Below, piece after piece: positions 49,311 to 62,265 of a stretch of 64,000 bases of DNA. The position numbers were made by a program, and so were the translations under genes. The DNA comes from Eudromia elegans (lineage: Eukaryota > Chordata > Aves > Tinamiformes > Tinamidae), in the NCBI GenBank assembly GCA_003342815.1, contig PTEX01000278.1, forward strand, positions 729,440 to 793,439, read 5' to 3'. How positions within the stretch are numbered: the first letter of the stretch is position 1; each line of letters opens with the position of its first letter. The notes beneath the pieces were generated by a model. It did not search any database and had not been told where the DNA came from. It saw only the letters and a list, made by a program, of their open reading frames with translations.

Positions 49311-51002
49311 TGGAAAAGGATTCCTAAAAGCTGTCTAATAGTAGTTAGAAATCTAATAGAGCTTGCAGGCATCAATTCTTAACAACAATTGGAAAGCACC
49401 CTGTGGCAGATAAAGATGGATATAATTTTCATTGCATCTTGAAGTGGCCTCCCTTGTCTATGTTGTGGGTAGTGCTTTACATTTATATTCACTGCATTTC
49501 CAGCTGACAAATCCCATCTCTTCCTCTTATCCCAGTGCTGCATATGCATTACTGGTTTAAACAAGGTACAGGTGAGGATTAGCAGCAGCACAGTAACAGG
49601 CATCAGCACAAGCCACATGTCCTCATTAGTCATGCTGCAGATGGACATGTGCTAGAAAAAAAAAGAAGAGACTTGGATAAAACTCTTGGTAAGCAGTAAA
49701 TTTTGGGTGAAATGTGGTTAAGCCACCATTCATCTAGTAATAAAGAAGCAAACACAGCCAGATGAAAGAAACACTGTCAGCTTGAGGGGTAAAATTTCAC
49801 CTATGACTGATGGGAAGAAAGCATCAAGAGTTAAAGTAAGGCCTTGTAATCTAAATGACAGTTTTCAAAGAATGTGAAATATTTCATAAGTGTGTTTTTT
49901 CTCAAAACTGTCTTCTCTGAGATTTTCAACCAAGAACTGAGGTGCAGTTGAGTATGAGGAATGTCATTGCACTGGATGAAATTTATTGAGACTGTCAGAC
50001 AAATTCTGGATCTTGAAAACGTGTCCATCAAAAAAGCCAGTGATCCATTTAACCCTAGAGAGAACTGGTTTGTGAGAAAGGAAACTTGTTTTCTAATTTC
50101 TCAAAGCAAATTTTAATAAAACAATATCTTAATGAGAAAAGAAGCACACTAATGGGTAAAACCCAATAGCTGTAACAAAAGACAACAGACAAAAAATCAT
50201 ACCTCATAGAGTGTATTTATTATGTTTTCCAAAGCTTGTTTTCTAAGGTTTTGACGAATTTATGATCATTGCCAAGGCTTAGCTAGTAGCAGAAGCAAGT
50301 TACACTCTTTGAGGGAGCACAGAGAAAATGAAGATAGAAAGTTCAATAATAGGATAAAGGGACTGCTTGGAAAAAATGCTGAATAGAGATAAATGCTATC
50401 ACCCTCATAACAAAAATATGTTAAGAATAAAGTAGGGAAAATTAATATTTGATTGCATCATTTGAAGCACTTGGGATCAGAGAAGTTTTGAAATCCCTTT
50501 CGCTGTTTATTAGTGAATCTGACAGGGCAGGATTGCCTGTTGTACTTCAGTTATCCTCTTGCCCTGGAGAAGGAAGTGTCACTTTGGCTTCCTTTGGAGG
50601 AAGCAGCTGGTCAGGAGGGTTGGTTTGGGTGCGAATGCTTTTTTCTTTCCAGTTTAAAGTTAGTCTTAACTGAATTTCACAATATATCTAGCCATGTGGG
50701 AGGAATTACTTCAACCCAGAGCAGCATACTAACTTACAGGGAGCCTGTTTTCTCCATGATTGTGTCAAAAGTTAAAGTGGTTTTTACCTAAGGGTTTTTT
50801 TTTTTCCTATTGAAAGCAGTCAGGAAGGCTATTAATAACTTGCTGATCTGCATAACAAATTTAATAATTGGATATCATTAACCTATGACTGCGTGCTTTC
50901 TGTGTTCTGTTCAGGGAAGATAAAAACTGCCTCCCTCCCTCTCCCCCTTTCTTCTCTGCTAAAAACCAAGGCAAAAGCATTTTTTCATGGCTCTTTTCTT
51001 TA

Positions 51003-51178
51003 TGAGCGGTACCCTCTGTTGGGTGCTAAACGAGCAGTAGGAAGGAACGTGTTTGAATGAAGAAGCGGGCACCGAGAAGAGCCTTCTCTCTCTGATCTGG
51101 CTTGCGCTGGCGCTCTCCCCTTCAGCAGCCCTGCTAGCGTCGGCACAGTGAATGCAGTTAGAAACTCCTGCGTGTCAG
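51003..51178. other. CpG-enriched patch in intron 12
   Basis: About ten CpGs in 175 bases (for example ttgcgctggcgctctcc and agcgtcggc), against a CpG-poor surrounding. It contains no recognisable exon, and open frames across it on the minus strand look like chance. It could be a regulatory element or an old GC-rich repeat. Confidence 0.3.
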
Positions 51179-54100
51179 CATCCTTGGGAAGCATCCAGTC
51201 TGTTGTGCTGCAGGCAAAAGTCATTTTGACTGCAAATATGGACAGTGCAGGAGGGACATAGAGAGCACGGAGTGGAACTGATGCTGTTTTCCGTGCCCGT
51301 GTTCAGGTTTTCGTTCCTCTTGCTGTAAAAGCAATCTGCTGCACCTATATATTGAGTTCCATTTTCCACACAAAGCACTAATGTTATCTAAGGAAAGCCT
51401 GTCACAACCCACCTTAGCTCTTTAAACTATGTGACAACTCTAAGTTTCTTGATTTTTGTAACATGCAAATGTGATTGTACATAAATATAAATTGTGCATA
51501 AACATGAGGACTCCTGCATGGCTTTGCTCAACTGCTTTGTCTTTTTAGAAAGTTCTGTGGCTATATATGAGTTTCCAAATTAAGGCCAAGCCCAACAATG
51601 ACCACTGACTGCACTGCTTAGCCTTTTTCTTGACTCATCTCAAGAAAAAGAAAAATAATACTGCAAAAAGGGCTGTGGTGCAGAGCTGCATCGTCAAGAC
51701 CTCCAGGCAAAAGTAACCCTCTCCTGCAATTACATGACATGCACCTCAATAAAACTTACTGTCTTTTACTTTAAGTTATTATTAGACCCTTTATTGTAAC
51801 ATTACTGGATTTTTATAGTTTAAGATATACTTGGATTTCATATAACTTAGCTTTTAGCCTCCTGTGTTTGTAATATTTGAGATAAAGGTATGTTATGGGA
51901 ATACTATAATTATATTTGAATTACTAATAACTATGCTCAATATTAATTCATTTTAAGATAATTTTGAAATTTGAATAACAATGGTCATAAGCTCATAGAG
52001 TATTTTTTAAAATGATGCTATGTAATAGACTTATAATGGTTTTCTTAAGCAATCTCTGCCTTTTCAAGGGGTTTCCAGATATATAGAAGTTACATTTGGC
52101 TCTGCAACTTCTTGTTATACTGTCCAACAAAGCATCTCTAAGCGCTTGTGGTTAGAAATCACCACGAGTTACACTTTCTTAAAGCAACTGCCAGTATTTC
52201 AGAGTAACGCTCGTGCTGGTATTGTGGTAACTGCAATTGCCAGGAATAGATGTCAAATTACAGTTAAAAAGCATAGATTTTTTTTTCTCACTTCAGTCAA
52301 CTTCAAATGATATTTTTGTGTACTACTGACAGAAATCATAACATAGCTTTTCTTTTAGATTTACATATATCAACTCAGCTGCCATACTGCATTCTCAGTT
52401 ACATGGGAGTAACCCCATAAGTGTCCATGGTGTAGGAATTTAAGATAGTGTGAGTTATTTGCATTATCATTTCAGTAATGGAAACTGGCAGCAGTTCTTG
52501 AGGAGATTAATGTTTGGCTCCAGCTGACCCCGTTCTTGAGTAAGTAAGAAGCTTTGCAGAAAGTGGCACCATAGGAGAGAAAGTTGGCATTATTTTCAAG
52601 CTATAAATATGTAGCCAATTTTGTCAAAGTATTACATTAAGGGTTGCAAGGAACAAACATACCAGACTACAAGGGAAAAAGAGTTGGAAATGGCTACGCA
52701 TAGGGAGAATGTTTACGTTTTATATAAAATATCTAAGTTTGGGGTTCTTGCCAGGCACTTTCATCCCTTAAGCCTTCCCAGACCTTTGTGGCCAGCAACA
52801 TGCCACTCTGCGTGCAGGAGTTGGCTGGTGGTAACGGAGGGAGAAGGATTTTTGTCTGTGTCCATCGTAGTCTTCAGCAGCTGAGGAGAGACCTGTCAAT
52901 CCAGTCTGTGCTCAGTCCTTGCCTCAAGGCACAGCTTTCGAGTAAATGAGAAAAAACGTGTGAAGAAGATAAAATCTAGACTTCTCTTTTAGGCAGGAAT
53001 GGCTGCCAGTGCTGGCTGTCAAATATAGGAAGAGGTCAGAGATTATTCTGTTAAATATGTTGTTCTCCCTGACAAACTTATGTGTAATTCTTCTCCATCC
53101 TATGCTTGAGGTTGCTGTACAATACTTAATGTTTGTTATTATCAAATTGTTTGTTGTAAAAAGCTTTTTTGTTTGTTTGGTTGGTTTTGTGTTAGCAACT
53201 TACTTAGCTTCAAGAACTCTTTTATTGCAGTCCTAAATAAGTCGTTGTGCTGAGGTTTGGAAGCAGCAAGTGTTGGCTTTTATCGCTGCGAAATACCCTA
53301 ATCAATCTCCTATCATTTTCTAGAGAGCAGGAAGATATTGAATAGCTTTTCTATGTAGTAGCTTTCCTATAAATATAAGCATATAATTATTTGTAAAAAG
53401 AAGCACCAAACTTGTAACGTAGCAATACTTACAATGCAACACAAAGCTACTTAGATGGTTCAGAGGATGCATTGGGCTGAACTGGCTGAATTTTAAGTTT
53501 TTTTGGGTTTTTTTAAGGGATCAAGGTCATTGTGTTTATGTACAAGCACAAGCCACATTCTATGTGGTGCTAATTTTTCTACATGTTTCTTCTATTCACG
53601 TGAAGTGTCGGTGCTGCATGGTCCGGAAGCCATTGTGGGAAAGGAGCTCCCATGGGGGACGTAGTGTCCCATGCAGCTGCTGCTGTGGCTTTTTCCTCAC
53701 ATCTCCAGGAGCCTCTCCAGGCTGAGAAAGCTAAATTAGGGTGCCTAGCATGTTAGTAAGGCACACTTAGTGTTCTTATATGCAAGGTGCCTCCTGCCAA
53801 AAATGAGACATTCTTGATAGTGAATATGTAACCTAGTTCTATGCTTTCCTCAGAATAAAGCTCTGATAGAATCCACCTCAGGCTTTCAACAAAACCCTGT
53901 TGTATTCTGTATGCAGCTTGGTAGGTGAGAGCTGAAATCTTTCCTCAGTTCTTTGGACTGAGATTAAAGCAATGCAAAAATATTCTTTTTTCTTCATCTG
54001 CCACTGCCCCTTTTCTTTCTTTTTTATTTTTTTCACCTCAGTCCTAAGTAGAAGAATAGCATTGTTTCTTATGGAGCTTTGGACAAAAGTTATGAATATT

Positions 54101-55097
54101 AAAATAATAACCATCTTGCACCACCTGCTGAATTTCATCTTATTTGGCTAGTGATGTGCACTCCCTGTGGAGGATCCGTCTGCTTTGCTTACCTTATCTC
54201 TGAGAGTTTGATTAGCAAGACTTGCACCGTATCAGTTACAAACACATGGGTCCACATGACTCCATGTAATCGAAAACAGACTGACACAATGTGGTGAAAA
54301 TTAAGACGGAAGAAAAATTAGGAGTAGAGAGTCCTGACTATAAGAATAATTGTGACAGGAAAAGGTAACTTTGCTGTGGAACACACCCAAAACTTTCATG
54401 CGTGTAAGATTATTTCTGTGACTACTTTGGTGAAAAAATACTGAAGCACTTTTGAGTATGCCTGGTTTGTCAAAGTGTTTTCACAGAGTTAGAATACTGA
54501 AGTGCAGGATTTGGCTGTAAGTTTTGGGATTAGGCAGACTCCCATGAAGAGGGATGAGATTTACATAGATGAGTTGAAAACATACCACTCCACACCCCCT
54601 CGCCGGTCTCGCTCCTGTAAGGCACATCTGTTAGGTGAATTAGTATTCCTTGGAAGTGCCAGCTGAGCTCCCTGGAGAATGAAGTCTGTGTCTGTGATGG
54701 ATGCAGCCAAGGTAGCAGCATGACAAGTTTTCCTCTGTGTGCCTCCGAAAGGACAACTGTGGTCCACAGTGCTGCTTTCCAGAAGCAGGTGAGGTGTCCG
54801 GGGCCAAGGTGCGGGCGGCTCATCCAGGAAAGTGAGGTCCTGTGCAAGCCAGTCCAAGGCCCTGCAATGGATTCTTACACATTGCTAAGGTTTTGACTTA
54901 AAGTTCACCTTAAATAAAAGCTTGACTTTCAATAGAAGTGGTATATAAAACAGCAGAAATAATTAAATAATTAAAAATTACCTTTAAAAAAGTGGGAGGA
55001 TTATACAGAGTAAATATTACTGATCATATGTTATACATTTCTAGGAAGCTCTAAGCTAATGTGTTAAGGGACCCAGTCTGTACAACAGAAGAGGATA

Positions 55098-55243
55098 ATC
55101 ATAGAATCACAGAATGCTTAAGGTTGGAAGGGACCTCTAGAGGTCATCTAGTCCAACCCCCCTGCACACGCAGGGTCTCCTAGAGCGTGTGGCACAGGGT
55201 GGTGTCCAAGCGGGTTTTGAAGATCTCCAGAGAAGGAGACTCC
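55098..55243 (-). mobile_element. CR1 LINE 3' tail fragment, minus strand
   Basis: The plus strand reads atcatagaatcacagaatgc, ttaaggttggaagggacctc, tctagtccaacccccctgc and gggttttgaagatctcc, the reverse complement of the CR1 tails at 20.5 and 24.2 kb. It starts at the octamer-repeat end and stops about 145 bases into the element. It is antisense to CNTNAP2 and about 1.4 kb upstream of exon 13. Confidence 0.92.
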
Positions 55244-56663
55244 TCAGTTTTTATTTACTCTCAACCTTTAGTACTAGTATGGAGGAGGTTTGAGCTCTTT
55301 GGCTATTTGAGGTGGATCCTATGAACTAGCCGGTATCAGCTGTGATAGTGTTTTTACACTGTTAACTCATCAGCTTGAGTTAAGTGATACATTCATTATA
55401 TGCAAGCCATAGAATAGTGTTCACAGAAGAAGGCAACATCATTAACAATGACTGAATCTGCATAGTTTGATTCTAAAAGCCTATGACTCTTTTAAATAAT
55501 TATTTTTATATTTTACTTCTGTGAAACATCCGTCTGAGGAAAGATAATGCATGGTCTAGCACGGGAAAATTTCTGTGTTCCTTTTCTTTATTTCCTTTCT
55601 AAATCGCATTCCAGCTTCCACAAATCTTCCAGGCAGAGAGGTGCATTGATTCATTATAATGGTCTCCCACTGTAAATCTCTTCTGGTAACTACCAACAAA
55701 GGGATCGTAGTAAGGCTTTTTCTAGGGACATGCTATTTAGTAGTTTAAAGCAGTATAACAAATACAGTCTCTGTTTTATGGTGGGTGTTTATGTTCCTTT
55801 TGTATGTGAGGTAAGCAGTGGGAAGGGATGAGATTGAGCTTATCCTGCCTTATTTCTCATTAGCAAAAACTAGAACAGCTTTCCCCCTCCTTATCTCTTT
55901 TTCACACCTGTACTGAAGCTTTTATATTTCCATTGTCTCCTATTAAGTCATGCCTTAAGATCCATACTATAACCAGAAGTTGACCGTCGACTTGGGTCGT
56001 ACAGCACTTCTATTGTAAAATATTTAGTGGCAATGATTGGTGGTTTGCTTTATCCAGGACTCAATGCTTGGGTCAGTAAAAGTGTGAAAAAGCTTTACTT
56101 TTGTGTATGTTAATAAAATACAATAGTTTAGTACTAAACAGTAAATGGTATAAACACATTAGAATTTGGTGTATCTCTAATATTGCAGTATCACAAAGCA
56201 CTGCTGCCCACCAGCCTCCAACAGCTAACTACACACCAGATTTTCCTTCAAGGAAATCCGTAGGTCTTTATAGCACCTGCCTTATTGTCCTTTCAATTGA
56301 TTTCTGATCCAAACTAATCCTTGTTGGTTCTACAAGTTATTGTTACTATTGGTCATTTAAGGAAATCTCCTTAAAGAAGCGATGGAATAATGTCCTTAAC
56401 AAAGCAAGTAGCATTTTGGTTGTCAATGCCACAAAAGCAACTAGAGTTTCATGTTTTCGGCAGTTTGTGGCAAGTTGTTGGAACTACTTTTAGTAAAGGT
56501 TGTCCTCTGATGACTATATGTGTGCGAGCCCTTCTTCTGCACATCTCAATCACAAATTCTGTTGCAGATCGTTTTCACCATTTGTGAAATGTCAGAATTT
56601 ATTTTGTTTTCAATGTCTTTCATTTATTATTGTCTTGTCTTTTTTCCCCCTTCTCCCTTTTAG

Positions 56664-56864
56664 AGGATAAAGTATGGACAACAGTGTACCATGACCTGCA
56701 AATGCAGACTTCTGTGGGTGGCAACAACCTGGAGAAATTATCTGTACTGCAGCTCAACTACAGTGCAACTATGGACCAGATTTCTGCCATCACCAGTAGT
56801 GCTGAGTACTGCGAGCAGTTTATCTCCTACTCTTGCAAGATGTCCCGGCTGCTGAACACACCAG
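56664..56864 (+). CDS. CNTNAP2: CNTNAP2 exon 13 (fibrinogen-like region)
   Basis: Internal coding exon between the acceptor ccccttctcccttttag and the strong donor CCAG|GTAAGA. It completes the Glu codon begun in exon 12 and ends on the first base of a codon, so it is phase 1-1, with 201 nt as in human exon 13 by memory. The frame reads [16 protein letters not shown], then [11 protein letters not shown], then SAEYCEQ, ending KMSRLLNTP, specific to CASPR2 among the paralogues. Cysteines at EYC and SYSC are conserved family positions. It contains an N-Y-S sequon at 56756-56764, in a stretch (about residues 16-33 of the exon) that differs more from human than the rest. Skipping would be in frame and remove 67 residues. 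Confidence 0.96.
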
Positions 56865-58646
56865 GTAAGAAGAGATTGGAAATAAATCAAATATGGCTTT
56901 TTAATGAGCTTTAAAATTATCTAAATTAGTTGGCAGATATTGCAATTAGACCACGCAGGGAATGCATTTTCTAAACCTCCTTCATTAAAGCTCAGCAATA
57001 ACTAAATATATAAAAATAAAGAGGAACATATCTTCTAAGAAAATGTTGCTATTTTGCAAGTTGCAGAGTAATATCACAGGTCCATGAATTCTTCTTTTAG
57101 ATTTGATGCTCTGAAGCAGGAGAGTTTTGATAAACAGGATGTCTTTGAAAGTCTGATTGATAGAGATCATGAAAAGTTGCTTTGGCCTAGATCCTTGTGT
57201 GTCTCTGTGTGTCATCATGTCACAGTCATTGGGAGCACTGGAGGAGGATTGAAAAATTTGTCCTTGTAGTATTTCTGGAACAGTTGCTTAAACATGGAGC
57301 ATTTGTGGGTCATCTTGATGCCTTCCATGCTGCAGAGGTTGGCACGTTCAACAACGCAGTTGCATCAGAAAGATGATGTGCCAGTGACTACAGGCAGATT
57401 CACTGCGTGTTTCTTGTGCTGTTGTGTAGCTCTGTCCTAGCTATGCTGAATGTGCTTTCTCGACAAGTCTGACTTAAAAGTAATAAAACCAAAAGTATTA
57501 GTTGTTACTGAAGATTGTCTACAGAATCACTCAAACAGCATATAAGAAAGGAATTGATTTTAGAAATCCTTATAATATGCAGTTAAAATATTTTATGTAT
57601 GCTAATTGTGTGATAACATTCAATGTTAAATAACTCTTCAGTAGTACTTGACTAAGACTGAAGTATAAGTGGAAGTCTCAAACACATTTGTGTGATTGCA
57701 AAATGAATTCATTTTGATTGGTGCAATTAAAACACATTTTGGAGGAATCTAATGGCTGGATACTTAGAATGTTATCCTTTACTTTAAGCTGCTTGCCCTC
57801 ATGAATTCTTTTTGGTATATTTGCTTATGGTGGAGTAGATAAGAGTTCATTTGGCATGCATGTGCATCTTATCCTGATTTCCATAAGTATTCCGTTAGTT
57901 AATAGATACTGTATTGCTCTTTATTCCTCTCCCTCCTCCCTGCTGTTTTTGAACTACTTCTAATGCATGGTTTGTCTCTGTTATTATTATTTTGCTTAAT
58001 TTAGCATAGCAAAGAGACTCTGTACAGAGGAAAGTAATCTTTCTTGGGCCTTAATGTATAGGATCTTGAATCATGTTCATAACTAGGAATGTTATGACTA
58101 GGTTCTGCTGAAGATACAAACTTGCATGTGCTTCACAAGTTTATTTGGGCAAGTTTGCTTGGGCACATGAGCAGAAAATAATGTTCATGTTCTTTCAGAA
58201 CATAATTTTCATAATGTTCATTCAGAAAAAAATCAAGGTTTACATGGAATATAGAATTAGATTCTCCCTCTTTGAATGTGCAAGACTGCCATTTCAGGAC
58301 CAAAGGTACATTTCATTATGTCTTACTATCCCGATAAAACAGATGCACTGTTTGCATAACACCAGTAGTGGTTTCTACTCACAATACAGCAGTGATTTAT
58401 TTTCAAGCAGGAGAAAGGCTGGTGTGTTGTATCTTCTCAGTTTTCCCTTCTTGGCTTTAGTCTGTCATTTCTAAGCTAAAGAACTAACTTTTCCTTCATC
58501 TTTCCCTCCCTCTGTCTCCTTCCGGAGTACTACCTTCTTTGCTAAATATATTTTGACACCATATTCGGCTTGGAGCATAGGTCCAGGCACTTGTGTGCCT
58601 TCTTCCACCAGAGATCTCTCTTTGTAGGGATCTACAGGAAGAAATG

Positions 58647-58663
58647 AAAAAAAAAAAAAAAAA
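58647..58663. repeat. Poly(A) tract, A17
   Basis: Seventeen A in intron 13. Simple homopolymer. Confidence 0.85.
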
Positions 58664-59639
58664 GAACTTCCCCAAAGCAGGTATTTTGTATTGCTCAGGG
58701 GGTGGGATCCTGCATTTGTTGAAGCCAGTAGCAAACCCCTATAGACTTTAATGTAGCAGGACATCATTTGTAGCCTTGACCACAGATGCTTCTCTAGAAC
58801 AAACTTTTTCTTTCCACCTTTCAGACTAAGTAACCCCTGAGAAAGGGGTTGGTTCTCCAGTACTTTTAAGTTGCATCAAAGAAGATAGAGAAAGCTGAGA
58901 AGGCAGAGCAAGAATCCAGCTCTTTCACCATTTTGCACTTTGAGACTAACACATACAACGTGATTTGTTCCAAAGGAGAAGCAGGCTCAGTTAACATAAT
59001 TTAAACCAAATATAGATTGAAGCAGATTGTTGATTTATAAATGATATGTAATTAACTGACCATCAGTGAACTTTTGCTACCTTGAGCTCTGAGTTTCCTG
59101 TCGAGCTAGTAAGAGTGTATACAATTGGAATTAGGTGTGCTTTGCTGCTAATAATAGCTAGATGGTTTGCTACGTCTGGGAGGAGATTGCAGCAAAATGC
59201 TGTAGTTTGGAAAAGCCTTCATATTATTAAAATTTTTTTTGTGGAATGTTTTGGCTGCAAGCAAAGCGATCAAAGATTTCTCATTGTCAAGCGCTTCGAG
59301 AGCAGCGCAGAGGCAGAGGCAGCGGCCTCCCCACATGGAGCAGCGTGCTCTTGTGGGCTTTAGACTCACCTATCTATTCCTCCATGTCCACGTCTTTTGT
59401 TGCTGTTTTCTTTTTGTGGTTTTTTTACCTAATAAAATATCCAGATAGCTTTCTACCTGAAGAGAGCACGAAACCAGACACTGATGCTGAAAATGAACCA
59501 AGTTCTTCTCACAGATAAAAAGCAATAAAACTATAGGTACACTATATGCTTCTGGGGGAGCCGTTTTCACGCCGAGAGTCTCCAGTGGATGCAATTTATG
59601 CTGCATTCACTGCGTGCCATGAAGTAACTAAATATTAAG

Positions 59640-59790
59640 AAGTGTGTTCAGTTCCCAACTCTGATACAAATTTCGTCTGTGACTTTAAGGATTTTTTTCT
59701 GTTTTTTTTTTTCTTCTTTTTATTTCAGTTTAGTCAACATGGGGATGATGCATAATTTTCTTTGTATTGTCTGTTTAAATAAGGTTTTTA
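59640..59790 (+). mobile_element. Possible MIR-like SINE relic
   Basis: A block order of cccaactctgatac, gtctgtgactttaagg, a T-rich stretch, tttcagtttagtcaacatgg, ggatgatgcataa and tttctttgtattgtctg faintly follows the MIR consensus. It is weaker than the relic at 17.7 kb and could be chance. Confidence 0.3.
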
Positions 59791-62208
59791 GAATAAAAAT
59801 TGCTTTGTGAATAGGCAGTTATTAGAATGATAGAGGCTTGATCTTGGCAATACAAGTAACTACTATTGTAAATATGTGAAGGAAATCATAAGCTTATAAA
59901 CTATAATTCCAGCTTAATAGTAGTGTGTATGTATATGTAAATTTGCAACAAAATGAACACCAGATTGTTTTGGCTTGTTTTGCTTTTTTAAATTTACATT
60001 TCTGATATCTTTTTATCATCTCGTTTCCTTGGAGACTTTGATTTTGAATAGATGATGATACATTTATCTGTGAGGATGTACAGAAAGCGAGTGTTTCTCA
60101 AGTTCTTGATGCCCACGCGCTGCTCAGTTTGTGTGGGACACTTCCCTCTCTTCCAAACAGCAGCCTGGAGGTTGAAACATGTTCCCCCTGGAGAAGTAGG
60201 CAAAGCAGGATATGGAGTCACTGATATGCTCTATAAGAGAAAAATTTGCTTCTTTGCTATGAGAAGCATAGTGCTATGCAGAACAGCAATACCATAGACT
60301 AATAACATGCAGAAGGGAGCCTAATAAAATTGGATATCTTGATATGCTGTTGCCTTTTGACTTCCTAAAACCACCTGCCTGTGGCTTCTTCCGTGTGGGG
60401 TTGTGCATGGGCCACTGATCTCTGTCTCTGAGACACAGAGGGAGGAGCGTGCTGGTTCCATCACCTTTTCCTTCATCCTGGGAGGAAGAGCACAAAGGGA
60501 AGAGGGCTGCGAGCCTGTCAGAGCTGCAGTAGCTCGAACAAAGAACCAGAGTATGGGAGCTGAAAGCACAGATACAGAAAACACAACAAGATCTGTTGGT
60601 GCTGTGTTCTGTTCCTATTCACTATGCAGGAAGAAAAGTGATGCCTGCAGGCAGCATATGAACAACATAAAGCAGAGTTACGGCAATACATGAATTACGG
60701 TTTCATGACTGTTTTCTTTGAGGAAAATGAGACAGCAGCTTCAAAAATTCAGGAGTATCTTTTCTTAACAGATAGAACAGAAAATGTAATTTGTTTGGTT
60801 TGTTTTAGTTACAATAAGGGAACTGTAATAAAATACTAAATGAGATTTATGGTAGACTGAGATAAAAAAAAAAAGTTAAATATTGCTATATGGTTTTCTT
60901 ATTAAGCAGGTATCCAAATAAGAATTTTGTACCTAAATCTCCCCATCTATCTCTAGAAGCTAACTGAACTGGAATGCTAGTTACAAATACAATTCCTGCT
61001 TAACAAGAGCTTTTCAGGAAGAATCCAACAGAGGAGTGGGATTTGTGCTGTCCCATGGTGATAAATCAGAACTGCTCCTAGACTAGCTCAGACCTCCACT
61101 CTTGACTCTATACTCTTTCAGAAATCAAGCTTCACCTATCTTCTCCAGCCCTAAGAATCTTATCATTTGACCCACTCTTCCATTATTGTTCTAGGAAAAC
61201 AGATTTCACTTTCCAATAATTTTTTTCAAGCAAAGGATGGGGGGCCAATATCCTCATCAGGCACTGTGATCTACATTCTCTTAGTCTCTAAGTGGAAATC
61301 AGTGACTTTTGGGGACTTCTATTGCATAATTGTCGTCATGTTGCTATAGAAATGAAGCAGCTGCTATAGAGCTGAAGCAGACAGACTATTAATTCACAGG
61401 TTAAATATTTCTGATGAAATACAAATGGACTTCTGGGCTTTTCCTGTTCATAAAGAGGTCCTCCTTTACAGTGTGTTTTTCATGTGCCCTTCTCTCTTGT
61501 CTTCATTTCACTCTACTCCTTTGCTGATCCTTTAGTTCTTCCATTTAGGCTTTTAAATACTAAGACCCTTCACCTTCTTCACTTGCCCTTCCTAATGCTT
61601 TCAGCTAGCGAGCTCATTTTGCTAATTTCTAAAGTTAATCTTTGCTGTTGTCTAGGAATTAGATGTAATCCACTAGCACAGAGTGAAAAAAACCTCTCTT
61701 GCATTTTGCTTTTTTTGTTAGACATAATTGTAGCTGCCAGCAGTTCTGTGAATTTTAGAAACCTATTATGGAGAGCATAACTGTGCTGCTGAGAGCGGTA
61801 GCTTCTTTTCAAGAAAAAGAGGGGTGTTTGAGCTGTAACTTTGCAGTTACAGCAGAATATTCCAAGAGTTGTTGCTCATACTCATTCTCTCCATAAATGA
61901 ATGTTTTCTGCTTGTTATGGAAAGAGATTCACTATCTTTGCTTTCCTCCTGTTTCTTTTAAGAAATAATCATTACTACACTGAAGCCAGCTGCATAAAAT
62001 CTGTCTTCAAAGCCATTTGAAACTCACAGAGGTGAGTCCACAGACGTTGCTGCTTCATGAACCCAGTTCCTTCTGGGGAAAGGTCATCCTTCTTGGTGAA
62101 GGACAGAATCAGCTTAGTATATTAACTTCTCAAAGAATAATGTATATTGTCACATGTGTGGAGAATTTCATGAACAAGAATTTTTCACCCATATACTAAT
62201 GTACTTGC

Positions 62209-62265
62209 ATTTTTTTTTTCTTTTTTTGAATATATTGTGAAAACACTCTTTTTTTTTTTTTTTTT
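62209..62265. repeat. Paired poly(T) tracts
   Basis: Two T-rich runs of 10 or more T separated by gaatatattgtgaaaacac. Low complexity in intron 13. Confidence 0.8.

Larger units (their letters stand above)
31868..56663 (+). other. CNTNAP2: CNTNAP2 intron 12 (complete)
   Basis: This intron of 24,796 nt runs from GTAACT to the ccccttctcccttttag acceptor. The antisense provirus at 36.57-40.28 kb, two ancient LINE-like relics, a CpG-rich patch, a CR1 tail and microsatellites are listed separately. In 33.4-36.5 kb, 40.3-42.1 kb, 42.6-47.0 kb, 47.1-49.1 kb, 51.2-55.1 kb and 55.25-56.66 kb I see only AT-rich intron with short chance open frames and no recognisable gene or RNA. Confidence 0.93.
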
